Of a DNA stretch of 64,000 nt, positions 6,984 through 15,735 are shown one piece after another. This stretch comes from JAFLCM01 sp964510955. GTDB lineage: Bacteria; Planctomycetota; Phycisphaerae; Phycisphaerales; UBA1924. The notes beneath the pieces are model-generated. The model was not told where the DNA came from. It was given only the letters and a program-made list of their open reading frames with translations, and did not search any database. Position numbers and translations under genes: made by a program. The stretch lies in NCBI GenBank assembly GCA_964510955.1, contig CAZEDW010000011.1:32326-96325 (forward strand), written 5' to 3'. How positions within the stretch are numbered: the stretch's first letter is position 1; every line of letters starts with the position of its first letter.

Positions 6984-8101
6984 ATTGTCACCGCCTCGGG
7001 CGCGCTGGCGCCGGTGATGATCTGGGCCGGGGTGAGCATGTGGCCGTCCACACGGTTGACGGGGATGACGCGGCAGCGGCCCTCGGCGGCGCGTGCGATC
7101 TCGCGGACGAGCTGACCCATGTTCAGCTCGGGGACGACGATGGTGTCGACGCGCTGGGCGATCTCGCGGATGAGGTGGTCGGGGAAGGGCCAGAGGGTCT
7201 TGAGGCTGAGCAGTCCGGCGGCGGCGCCGGTGGCGCGCATCTGCTCGACGGCGGCGCGGGCGGGGCGGCTGGTGATGCCGTAGGCGATGACCGCGAGGTC
7301 TGCGTCGTCGAGCAGGTATTGATCACACATGGTGATCTTCTCGACGTCGCGCTGGATCTTGCCGACCATGCGCTTGAGCTCTTTGGCGGCGGCTTCGTCG
7401 GCCACACAGAAGCCCTCGGGGCCGTGGGCCAGACCGGTGACGTGGAACCGCGCGCCGACGCCGAAGGGGACGAAGGGGGCGCCGGTGAAGGGCTTGTAGC
7501 CCTTGCGGTCGGCGGGCAGCTGGCGGGCGACGACGGGGATCTCGCCGGGCTCGGGCCAGGCGATGTTCTCACGCATGTGCGCCAGCACCTCGTCCATGAG
7601 GAGAATGACCGGGACGCGGTAGGTCTCGGCGAGGTTGAAGGCCTGGACGGTCATGTCGAAGGTGTCGCGGACGGAAGAGGCGGTGACGACGATGACGGGG
7701 TGGTCGCCGTGGGTGCCCCAGATGGACTGCATGACGTCGCCCTGGGCGCCCTTGGTGGGCTGGCCTGTGGAGGGTCCCCAGCGCTGGCAGTTGACGATGA
7801 CGCAGGGGGTCTCGGTGATGGCGGCGTAGCCGATGCCTTCCTGCATGAGCGAGAAGCCGGGGCCGCTGGTGGCGGTCATGGTGCGGGCGCCGCCCCACGC
7901 GGCGCCGATGATGGCACTGATGGAGGCGATCTCGTCTTCCATCTGGATGAAGACGCGGTTGCGCGCGGGCATGGCCTGGGCGAGGATCTCCATGACCTCG
8001 GAGGACGGTGTGATGGGGTATCCGGCGTAGAAGTCGCAGCCGGCGTAGAGGGCGGCGTGGGCGCACGCCTCGTTGCCCTGGATGAGTCGTTGAGGCTTCA
8101 C
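6980..8101 (-). CDS. korA: 2-oxoacid:ferredoxin oxidoreductase, alpha subunit
   Basis: This 373-residue alpha subunit carries the pyrimidine-binding and CoA-contacting domains. Motifs include QGNEACAHAALYAGC, FYAGYPITPSSEVMEILA and QMEDEIASISAIIGAAWGG near the N-terminus, and TSGPGFSLMQEGIGYA. The start is GTG 8101, which overlaps the TGA of the upstream flavoprotein gene (GTGA) and has AGGAG about 10 bases upstream. A larger open frame continues upstream but only as antisense shadow. Length and motif order fit KorA/VorB-type subunits rather than fused pyruvate:ferredoxin oxidoreductases. Confidence 0.92.
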   Translation of the reverse strand: MKPQRLIQGNEACAHAALYAGCDFYAGYPITPSSEVMEILAQAMPARNRVFIQMEDEIASISAIIGAAWGGARTMTATSGPGFSLMQEGIGYAAITETPCVIVNCQRWGPSTGQPTKGAQGDVMQSIWGTHGDHPVIVVTASSVRDTFDMTVQAFNLAETYRVPVILLMDEVLAHMRENIAWPEPGEIPVVARQLPADRKGYKPFTGAPFVPFGVGARFHVTGLAHGPEGFCVADEAAAKELKRMVGKIQRDVEKITMCDQYLLDDADLAVIAYGITSRPARAAVEQMRATGAAAGLLSLKTLWPFPDHLIREIAQRVDTIVVPELNMGQLVREIARAAEGRCRVIPVNRVDGHMLTPAQIITGASAPEAVTI

Positions 8102-9816
8102 GAAACCGGCGCTCCTTCCTGGGCGAAGACGCGGGCACGGTCGGTGGCGCCGCGTGCGATCCAGATGGCGAAGTCCGGGCAGCGGGCCTCGCACAGGCCG
8201 CAGAACACGCAGGTCTGCGGGTCGATGACTTCGATGTGGTTGGCGGGGTCGAGCCGCAGAGTCCCCGTGGGGCACCCCGTGACGCAGATGTTGCACCCCT
8301 TGCACAGCTTGGGGGCGGTGGTGAGGCGGTAGTCGCCCTGGAAGTGGCGGATGGTGCCGTTGTCGCGTTCGACCTTGATCGGGGCGGAGGGGCCCGGGGT
8401 GTGGCGGGTGGTGCCGGCGAGCGAGCGGTCGATGGCGCGGGCGGCGCGCCGGCCCTCGCGGACGGCCTGGACAACGGTGGAGCCGCCGTTGATGCAGTCG
8501 CCGCCGGCGTAGAGGCCGGGGAGGCTCGTGCGCATGTCCTGATCGACGGTGACGACGCTGCCCTTGGGTTCGAGGCCGAGGGCTTTGAAAAGGTCCGAGT
8601 GGGGCTTCTGGCCGATGGCCTTGATGACGGTGTCGGCTTCGACGACGAACTCGGAGCCCGGGATGGGCTCGGGGCGTCCGCGGCCGGAGGCGTCGGGGGG
8701 GCCGAGGCGCATGCGGATGCACTTGACGCCGGTGACGCGGTCGGCGCCGAGGAACTCGACGGGGGCGACCTGCGGGACGATCTTGACGCCCTCGCGCTTG
8801 GCGGCGCGGACCTCGTGCTCGAAGGCGGGCATGTCGGCCTCTGAGCGGCGGTAGAGCATGGTGACCTCGACGGCGCCGAGGCCCAGGGCGTGACGGGCCA
8901 CCTCGACGGCGGTGTTGACGCCGGTCGCTTCGGTGGAGCGGAGCATGCGGGCTTCGCGGGCGACGTCGATGGCGGTGTTGCCGCCGCCGATGACGGCGAC
9001 GCGCTTGCCGATGGTGAGACCGCCGGCGGGGCCGAGCTTGAGGGCCTCGATGAACTTGAGCGACTCCCAGACGTTGGGGAGCCACTCGCCGGGGACCTTG
9101 GCGGGGGCGTCGTCGCCCATGCCGCAGCCGAGGAAAAGGGCCTGGTGGGCGGCGCGGAGCTGTTCGACGGTGATGTCGACGCCGACGCGGACGCCGAAGC
9201 GGAGCTGGACGCCCAGGGCGCGGATCTGGTCGACTTCCTCCGGGAGGGGCTTGTACTGCTGCTTATACGGGGCGATGCCGCGGGTGACGAGGCCGCCGGG
9301 GAAGTCACGGGCCTCGTAGACGACCACGTGGTAGCCCAACTGTGCGAGCTCGGCGGCGCAGGCGAGACCGGCGGGCCCGGCGCCGATGATGCCGACGCTG
9401 TCGCGCTTGCGCTGCGCGGGTGGGGCCTTGAGGCGTGAGTTGCCGGAGTTGATGGCGTGGTCGGTGGCGAATCGCTGGAGCCTGCCGATCTGGATGGCGC
9501 GCCGGCCTTCCTTCAACAGCACGCAGGAGCCCTGGCACAGGACCTCGACGGGGCAGACGCGGGCGCAGGTGCCGCCGAGCACGTTGTCGCTGAAGATCTT
9601 GGCGGCGGCGTCGCCGGCGCGTCCCTGGGCGATGTCCTTGATGAACCCGGGGATGTCGATGCCGGCGGGGCAGGCGCCGACGCAGGGGGCGGTGGCGCAT
9701 GGGCCGCCGCAGTAGAGACAGGCCTCGGCTTCGAGCACCGCCTCCGCGTCGGTCATGCGGGGGTGAGCGTCTCGGGAAATCGGGCCCAGCAGCGATGCAT
9801 TCGGGATGTTCGACAC
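8098..9816 (-). CDS. FAD/NAD(P) oxidoreductase with ferredoxin domain, kor operon
   Basis: This 572-residue protein joins three parts. The N-terminal Fe-S domain, as in the glutamate synthase small subunit, has CLYCGGPCATAPCVGACP and the cluster ligands of CARVCPVEVLCQGSC. Next is a tandem FAD/NAD(P) module with VGIIGAGPAGLACAAEL and VAVIGGGNTAIDVA. The C-terminal ferredoxin has two 4Fe-4S motifs, CKGCNICVTGCPTGTL and CVFCGLCEARCPDFAI. It probably passes electrons between NAD(P)H and the ferredoxin site of the KorABC complex encoded downstream. GTG 9816 is chosen for its GAGG site 7 bases upstream and because relatives start close to the first Cys motif; an ATG at 9882 is an alternative. Confidence 0.88.
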   Translation of the reverse strand: MSNIPNASLLGPISRDAHPRMTDAEAVLEAEACLYCGGPCATAPCVGACPAGIDIPGFIKDIAQGRAGDAAAKIFSDNVLGGTCARVCPVEVLCQGSCVLLKEGRRAIQIGRLQRFATDHAINSGNSRLKAPPAQRKRDSVGIIGAGPAGLACAAELAQLGYHVVVYEARDFPGGLVTRGIAPYKQQYKPLPEEVDQIRALGVQLRFGVRVGVDITVEQLRAAHQALFLGCGMGDDAPAKVPGEWLPNVWESLKFIEALKLGPAGGLTIGKRVAVIGGGNTAIDVAREARMLRSTEATGVNTAVEVARHALGLGAVEVTMLYRRSEADMPAFEHEVRAAKREGVKIVPQVAPVEFLGADRVTGVKCIRMRLGPPDASGRGRPEPIPGSEFVVEADTVIKAIGQKPHSDLFKALGLEPKGSVVTVDQDMRTSLPGLYAGGDCINGGSTVVQAVREGRRAARAIDRSLAGTTRHTPGPSAPIKVERDNGTIRHFQGDYRLTTAPKLCKGCNICVTGCPTGTLRLDPANHIEVIDPQTCVFCGLCEARCPDFAIWIARGATDRARVFAQEGAPVS

Positions 9817-9920
9817 GGCGGCCTCAGGAGTTTGAGAGGCGGTGCCGGGCCGCGACGCCGTTCGTCGGCGCCCGGCCGACATGGTGCGAGTCTAGACCCG
9901 CGACTCATGCGTGCCGAACA

Positions 9921-9931
9921 AGAATCATTCT
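9921..9931. promoter_or_regulatory. Palindrome AGAATCATTCT upstream of the kor operon
   Basis: An 11-base perfect palindrome (AGAAT-C-ATTCT) lies about 105 bases upstream of the kor operon's GTG, in an AT-rich gap. A related AGAATCAGAAT stretch follows near 10003. It could be a binding site for a redox or metal regulator, or part of the promoter. No regulator is identified. Confidence 0.3.
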
Positions 9932-10034
9932 GAAATGCAGAGAATCGCAGCGCGCCGATGTGAATCGATTGATAGGCGAGACGGACGGGCGTAGTGCAAC
10001 TTAGAATCAGAATAGTTCAAGAGCGTGCGCCTGG

Positions 10035-11066
10035 TCACGGCTGAACGAGCCGCGCGACAAACCGTCCGGGCTCGGGCGCGAAGTCGGGCGCTGGGGTGGG
10101 CAGGGAGAGTCGGCGCGGGCGGGACCCCAGGGCGGTGTCGATCATGCGGTCGAAGCGCCCAGGGATGCAGAGCTCACGGGTGTTGGTGGAGGCGAAGATG
10201 ACGCCGCCGGGGTCGAGGAGCTCGGCGGCGCGCCGGAGCAGCTCGGGGTAGTCGCGCACGGCGCTGAAGGTGCGGACGCCGCGGCTCTTCTTGCCCGCGG
10301 CGAAGCTAGGCGGGTCGAGGATGACCATGTCGTACCGGAGCTTCTTGCGCCGCGCGTAGTCGAAGAACTCGGTGGTGTCCATGCGGGCGAAGCGGTGCGG
10401 CTCGGGGTCGATGGAGTTGAGGGCGAAGTTGTCCTTGCCCCACTGGAGGTAGCGGGCGGAGACGTCGACGCTGGTGGTCTGCGCACCGGCGGCGGCGCAG
10501 GCGACGCTGAAGGCGCAGGTGTATGCGAAGGTGTTGAGGACGCGGGGGGCGCTCCCTTCTGTGGCCAGTTCGGCCAGGCGCTTGCGGTTGTCGCGCTGGT
10601 CCATGAACAGGCCGGTGGAGTAGCCGTCGTAGAGGCGGACGGCGAGCTTCCAGGCGTGCTCCCGGATGGGGATGAGTTCGGGGAGTGGTTCGCCCGCGGC
10701 GGGGGTGGGGTCGGTGAGGAACGCGGGCTGGACGCCGCCGAGCTGGGAACGGTCCTTGGGGAAAACCTTGAGGTAGACGGCGCGGACGCCTTGCGGCCTG
10801 AGCGCTTCGAGGGCGGCGTGTGCGAGGTCGCGGGGGGGTGCGGCGGGGCCCGTCGGCAATGCCTCGGGATCGGCGCCTGGGTCGCCGCCAGTTTCGTGGA
10901 GGATGAGGACGGCGCCGGGGCCGTAGCGGTCGAGGTAGACGCCGGGCGCACCTTCGCTCTTGCCGGCGAAGAGGCGGAAGGCATCGGTCACGCCGGACTC
11001 GATGAGCGCGTGCCGGCGGGCGAGTGCGCGGTTCAGGAGCGAGGCGAAATCGGCGACGGTGGTCAC
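10035..11066 (-). CDS. Class I SAM-dependent rRNA methyltransferase, RlmI-like
   Basis: The 343-residue protein has an N-terminal region with GVYLDRYGPGAVL and VYLKVFPKDRS, then DGYSTGLFMDQRDNRKRL, the SAM-binding block RVLNTFAYTCAFSVACAAAGA, and the catalytic-site motif YDMVILDPPSFAAGKKS. This order matches the RlmI/RlmK-type enzymes that methylate cytosine or guanine in 23S rRNA. Its GTG start overlaps the aldehyde dehydrogenase stop (GTGA), so the two are co-translated, although their jobs seem unrelated. The exact target base cannot be read from the sequence. Confidence 0.88.
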   Translation of the reverse strand: MTTVADFASLLNRALARRHALIESGVTDAFRLFAGKSEGAPGVYLDRYGPGAVLILHETGGDPGADPEALPTGPAAPPRDLAHAALEALRPQGVRAVYLKVFPKDRSQLGGVQPAFLTDPTPAAGEPLPELIPIREHAWKLAVRLYDGYSTGLFMDQRDNRKRLAELATEGSAPRVLNTFAYTCAFSVACAAAGAQTTSVDVSARYLQWGKDNFALNSIDPEPHRFARMDTTEFFDYARRKKLRYDMVILDPPSFAAGKKSRGVRTFSAVRDYPELLRRAAELLDPGGVIFASTNTRELCIPGRFDRMIDTALGSRPRRLSLPTPAPDFAPEPGRFVARLVQP

Positions 11067-12499
11067 AGGAGGCCCGCCTGATTGATGACCATGAGGCGCG
11101 GCTCGGTGAACTCGGCGATGGCGCTGCGGACGCCCTCGCGCCCCAGGCCGGAGTCCTTCACGCCGCCGTAGGGCATCGCCTCGGTGCGGAAGGTCGGCAC
11201 GTCGTTGATGACGACGGCTCCCACGTCGATGCGGTTCCATGCCTGGAGGGCCTTGCCGATATCGCGGGTGAACACGCCGCACTGCAGGCCGAAGCGGCTG
11301 GCGTTGACCTTCGAGATGGCCTCGTCGAACGAGTCGTAGGGTTCGAGGGCGGCGACGGGGCCAAAGGCTTCCTCGCAGGCGAGCTCGCAGGTGGGCGGGA
11401 GGTTATCGAGGAGCGTGGGCGCGACCACTGAACCGCTGCGGACGCCGCCGCGCAGGAGGTTGGCGCCGCCGGCAACGGCGCTGTTGATCCAGCGCTCGAC
11501 GCGCTGGGCATCGGCCTGGGTGATGAGCGGGCCGACGATAGTCTGCTCATTCGATGGGTCGCCGAAGGTGACGGAGCGGACAGCTTCGATCAGCCTGTTG
11601 CGGAGCTCTGCGTAGACCGAGCGGTGCGTTAGCACGCGCTGGACGCTGATGCAACTCTGGCCGGAGTTGGAGAACATCCCCACGATCAAGCGCGAGACCG
11701 CGAAGGCGAGGTCGGCGTCGGGCTCGACCACGCACGCCGCGTCGCCGCCGAGCTCCAGTACGATTTTCTTGCGCCCGCACTCGCTCTTGAGTTTCCAGCC
11801 CACGGCGGCCGAGCCGGTGAAGGAGAGCAGCTTGATGCGGTCGTCGGTGACGATAGCGCGGGCGTCATCAACCGTTGCGGGCAGGATGCTCCATGATCCC
11901 GCCGGCAGCCCGCACTGGGCGATCGCTTCGCCCAACATCAGCGCGGACACCGGCGCCTTGTCTGAGGGCTTGAGCACCCACGGGCACCCGGCGGCGATGG
12001 CCGGGGCGACCTTGTGCGCCACGAGGTTGAGGGGAAAGTTGAAGGGGGTGATGAACCCGAGCGGCCCGATGGGAACGCGCTGCGACACGGCGCGGAAGGC
12101 TGGGGCGCGGGGCGAACTGTCGAGCCGGAGGAACTCGCCCGCGGCGTCGGCGCAGGCGTCGGCGGCGGCGCCGAAGGTCTCCGCGGCGCGCGAGACTTCG
12201 GCCCGGGCATCGCGGAGGGGCTTTCCCGCTTCGATCACGAGCACGCGCGTGAACTCGTCGGCACGGGTGTTGATGAGCCCGGCGACAGCGCGGAGGGCGG
12301 AGGCGCGGGCGTGCATGGGCATGGCGGCGGTTGCATGGGCGGCTCCGGCCGCGGCGGCGATGGCTCGATCGAAGTCTGAGGCGTCCGCCAGACACACACC
12401 GAACGCGGGTGCGCCGCTGAACCGGTCGGGGACCGTGAGCACCCGCGTGGATGCCACCGGGGTGCCGGCGAGAAGGAATGGCAGGGGCGCCTGAGCCAT
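11063..12499 (-). CDS. Aldehyde dehydrogenase family protein
   Basis: The 478-residue protein is an NAD(P)-dependent aldehyde dehydrogenase of normal family length. It shows the cofactor-binding segment FITPFNFPLN and VLKPSDKAP, the motif LLSFTGSAAVGWKL, the general-base glutamate in VLELGGDAACVV, and the catalytic cysteine in NSGQSCISVQRV. The C-terminal PYGGVKDSGLGREG is also conserved. The ATG 12499 is the start, since codons upstream are shadow of the divergent region. The substrate is not evident. The MCO gene is divergent from it. Confidence 0.92.
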   Translation of the reverse strand: MAQAPLPFLLAGTPVASTRVLTVPDRFSGAPAFGVCLADASDFDRAIAAAAGAAHATAAMPMHARASALRAVAGLINTRADEFTRVLVIEAGKPLRDARAEVSRAAETFGAAADACADAAGEFLRLDSSPRAPAFRAVSQRVPIGPLGFITPFNFPLNLVAHKVAPAIAAGCPWVLKPSDKAPVSALMLGEAIAQCGLPAGSWSILPATVDDARAIVTDDRIKLLSFTGSAAVGWKLKSECGRKKIVLELGGDAACVVEPDADLAFAVSRLIVGMFSNSGQSCISVQRVLTHRSVYAELRNRLIEAVRSVTFGDPSNEQTIVGPLITQADAQRVERWINSAVAGGANLLRGGVRSGSVVAPTLLDNLPPTCELACEEAFGPVAALEPYDSFDEAISKVNASRFGLQCGVFTRDIGKALQAWNRIDVGAVVINDVPTFRTEAMPYGGVKDSGLGREGVRSAIAEFTEPRLMVINQAGLL

Positions 12500-12747
12500 G
12501 GGGCCACTGTACGGCTGAGGCTGCCGTGCGTCTTGCGGCGGGGACGGAGGGCGCTTAGAGGCGGCCCGGACTCGCCTGACAAGGGTCACCGGAAGGGTTC
12601 TCGGTCGGGGCACCAGCAATCTTCGGCGTCGGCTGCAAGGTGCGGGGCTTGTGCGGCAAGTCTCCCGGCGGCCGAGCGCGATCGCGGCGTTGCGCCCCGA
12701 CCTGCACCGCGTGGAGAACGTTGCCGCGGCCGCCGAAGGGAGACGCA

Positions 12748-15729
12748 ATGCGCCCCGATACCGACCTGATCGTGCCGGCAAGCCGCGGACGTTTCGCCGT
12801 GTCGATGGTGCGTGCGGCGGCGGCGGCGGTGATGCTTCTGCCGGGCGCTGCGGTCGCGCGCACGACCGCCACGCTGTCACCTGTGGCCGACAGCACGATG
12901 TACTCTGAGAGCGGCGGGCTCAGCAACGGGGCTGGGGCGTACATGTTCGCGGGGCGGACCAACAACTCGAGCAGCGCCACGATTCGGCGCGCGCTGGTGC
13001 GGTTTGATCTTTCGGGCATTCCCCCCGGATCGACGATCACGTCGGCGACGCTGTCGCTGTACATGTCGCGGACACAGTCGCTGACGCAGAGCGTCAGCAT
13101 CCACCGGGCGACCAGCGGCTGGGGCGAGGGGGCTTCCGACGCGGCGAGCCAGGAGGGCTCGGGCACGACCGCCGCCGCCAACGACGCGACCTGGACGCAC
13201 CGCTTCTTCAATACGACGACGTGGACGGCCGCGGGCGGCGACTTCGTCGCTTCGGCGAGCGCCAGCGTGAATGTCGTGGGGGGCGGGTCGTACTCGTGGA
13301 CCGGCGCGGGGGTGCTGGCCGACGTGCAGGGGTGGTACGCCAACGGCGCAACGAACTTCGGGTGGGTCATCCGCGGCAACGAGTCGGCGGTTCAGACCAC
13401 CAAGCGGTTCGGCACCCGCGAGAACACGGACCCGAGCCAGCGCCCGGTACTCACGATCGTGTACACGCCGCCGACCACCACCGGGCGGTGCTGCATGCCC
13501 GACAGCACGTGCACGGAGACAACGAACGTGGCGTGCGCCTCGGCGGGCGGCACCTTCGGCGGGACGGGGACCACCTGCGCCGGCTGCACCTGCCCCGGGC
13601 CGACCGGGGCGTGCTGCGCGACGAGCGGGGCGTGCTCGAATCTGACCTATTGCCAGTGTGTGGCCAGCGGCGGCGTCTACAAGGGCCCGGGCACGAGCTG
13701 CGCGACCACCTATTGCTCGCCGCAGCTCACGCCGTACATGGACGCGCTGCCGGTCCCGGCGGTGCAGGCGCCGACGACGGTGTTCGCGGACCACGATCAC
13801 TATGTGATCAACATCGTTGAGGCGACGGCGACGCTGCACAACCAGCTCCCGCCGACCAAGGTGTGGGCGTACAACGGCCAGTACCCGGGCCGGACGATCC
13901 AGGCGCAGAAGGGCCGCCCGGTCTCGGTGAACTGGGTGAACGACCTGCACAACACCGCCGCCGACGAGCCGACGCTCCGCTCGAATCACTACCTGCCGGT
14001 GGACACCTGCCTTCACGGTGTCAACCCGCAGGACCTGCGTCCACGGACGGTGACGCACCTGCACGGCGGGAAGGTGGACCCGTTCTCCGACGGCCCGCCG
14101 GATCAGGGCTTTCCGCCGGGGTTCTCGTCCGGGATCTACTGGTACCCCAACGACCAGCGGGCCGCGACGCTGTGGTATCACGACCACGCGGCGGGGCTGA
14201 CGCGGCTGAATGTGTACATGGGGCTGGCGGGGTTCTACCTGATCCACGACCCGGCGGAGGATGCGCTGCAGCTTCCCAGCGGGGCGTATGACATCCCGCT
14301 GGTGATCCAGGACCGCTCGTTCAACGCCGACGGGACGCTGCGGTACACGGGGGTATCCGGTGCGCAGGAGGAGTTCTTCGGCGACAAGATCCTGGTGAAC
14401 GGGAAGGTGTGGCCGTACATGATCACGGCGCAGACCAAGTACCGGTTCAGGCTGCTGAACGGCAGCAACAGCCGGACGTACACGCTGTCGCTGGTGCCGA
14501 CGGGCAACTTCCAGGTGTCGTGGTGGCAGATCGCGACCGAGCAGGGGCTGATGGCGGCGCCGCTGCAACTGGGGCCGTTCGGGCCGGGCTCGATCACGCT
14601 GCAACCGGGTGAGCGGGCCGACATCGTGATCGATTTCGCGACGGTGCCGGGGTTCAACGGGGTGTACCTGCGCAACAGCGCGCCGGCGCCGTTCCCGGGC
14701 AACCCGGGCATCGGGGTGGTGCCGGACGTCATGCTGTTCTACGCGGGGTTCTCGTCGGTCTTCGCCCCGCCGCTGCCGGGCACGCTGGCGACGGTGACGC
14801 CCTTGCCTGAGGCCGGCGCCTCGGCGACCAGGGACTTGCGGCTGCGCCTGAGCGGCACGCCGATCTGCGGGCACCCGACGTGGCTGATCAACGACCTGCT
14901 GTGGGACGACATCACCGACTTCGTGGCGCTGGGAACGACCGAGGTGTGGCGGATCACCAATCAGTCCGCGGTGACGCACCCGTTCCACATCCACCTGGCG
15001 AGCTTCCAGGTGCTGGACCGCCAGGCGTTCACGCTCGTGGGCGGGAACCCGGTGCCGACGGGGCCGGTGATCGCGCGGGGCGCGACCGAGGCGGGTTGGA
15101 AGGACACGGTGCAGTGCCCGCCGAACCAGATCACGCGTGTGATCGCCAAGTTCGACGGGTCCACGGGCCTCTACCCCTACCACTGCCATCTGCTGGAGCA
15201 CGAGGATCACGAGATGATGCGGCAGTTCCAGGTGCTGTGCGACCCGGTGCAGTACCTGGGGACCACGGCCGACGTGGATATCGACGCCGGCCAGACGGCG
15301 CACTTCCAGATCCTCGCCACCGGCGTGCCGGTGTTCTACCAGTGGTACAAGGGGTCCGTGGCGCTGCAGAACGGACCGACGCCGACGGGGTCGGTCATCT
15401 CGGGGGCGCAGACGGACCACCTTGTGATCACCAACGCGCAGGCGGGCGCGCACAACACCGACGAGAGCAGTTGCTACCGCTGCCTGATCTCCAACGCATG
15501 CACGCCGGGCGGCGGCATCTTCACCGACTGCATCGCGCTGCACGTGTACGGCGTGTGCGTGGGTGACGTCAACGGCGACTCCGTGATCAACACGGCCGAC
15601 CTTGTGATCCAGCTCGGCTCGTTCGGAAATCCCGTGTCGCCGGGCACGAGCGGCGACATGAACGGCGACGGCTTGGTGAACACGAACGACCTCGTGATCC
15701 TTCTCGGGAGATTCGGATTTGGATGCTGA
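12748..15729 (+). CDS. Secreted multicopper oxidase with DNRLRE, Cys-rich and dockerin-like domains
   Basis: This 993-residue exported protein is a mosaic. A signal peptide covers about residues 1-38. A DNRLRE-type beta domain spans roughly 40-245. Two Cys-rich repeats (GRCCMPDSTC; GACCATSGAC) lie at 244-326. A laccase/bilirubin-oxidase-like copper oxidase follows at about 330-835. All four copper motifs are present: HLHGG near 437, WYHDHA near 476, HPFHIHL near 743 and HCHLLEHEDHEM near 811. An Ig-like segment and two dockerin-like Ca2+ motifs (GDVNGDSVINTADL; GDMNGDGLVNTNDL) end the protein. It should oxidise phenols or metal ions outside the cytoplasm. ATG 12748 has a GGGAG site upstream. 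Confidence 0.9.
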   Translation: MRPDTDLIVPASRGRFAVSMVRAAAAAVMLLPGAAVARTTATLSPVADSTMYSESGGLSNGAGAYMFAGRTNNSSSATIRRALVRFDLSGIPPGSTITSATLSLYMSRTQSLTQSVSIHRATSGWGEGASDAASQEGSGTTAAANDATWTHRFFNTTTWTAAGGDFVASASASVNVVGGGSYSWTGAGVLADVQGWYANGATNFGWVIRGNESAVQTTKRFGTRENTDPSQRPVLTIVYTPPTTTGRCCMPDSTCTETTNVACASAGGTFGGTGTTCAGCTCPGPTGACCATSGACSNLTYCQCVASGGVYKGPGTSCATTYCSPQLTPYMDALPVPAVQAPTTVFADHDHYVINIVEATATLHNQLPPTKVWAYNGQYPGRTIQAQKGRPVSVNWVNDLHNTAADEPTLRSNHYLPVDTCLHGVNPQDLRPRTVTHLHGGKVDPFSDGPPDQGFPPGFSSGIYWYPNDQRAATLWYHDHAAGLTRLNVYMGLAGFYLIHDPAEDALQLPSGAYDIPLVIQDRSFNADGTLRYTGVSGAQEEFFGDKILVNGKVWPYMITAQTKYRFRLLNGSNSRTYTLSLVPTGNFQVSWWQIATEQGLMAAPLQLGPFGPGSITLQPGERADIVIDFATVPGFNGVYLRNSAPAPFPGNPGIGVVPDVMLFYAGFSSVFAPPLPGTLATVTPLPEAGASATRDLRLRLSGTPICGHPTWLINDLLWDDITDFVALGTTEVWRITNQSAVTHPFHIHLASFQVLDRQAFTLVGGNPVPTGPVIARGATEAGWKDTVQCPPNQITRVIAKFDGSTGLYPYHCHLLEHEDHEMMRQFQVLCDPVQYLGTTADVDIDAGQTAHFQILATGVPVFYQWYKGSVALQNGPTPTGSVISGAQTDHLVITNAQAGAHNTDESSCYRCLISNACTPGGGIFTDCIALHVYGVCVGDVNGDSVINTADLVIQLGSFGNPVSPGTSGDMNGDGLVNTNDLVILLGRFGFGC

Positions 15730-15735
15730 GCGGGC

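Noticed and set aside
12877..15543. 888-codon open frame on the minus strand
   Set aside because: It lies antisense to the multicopper oxidase, whose copper motifs are certain. The product is Arg/His-rich without domains, as expected for GC-rich shadow frames.
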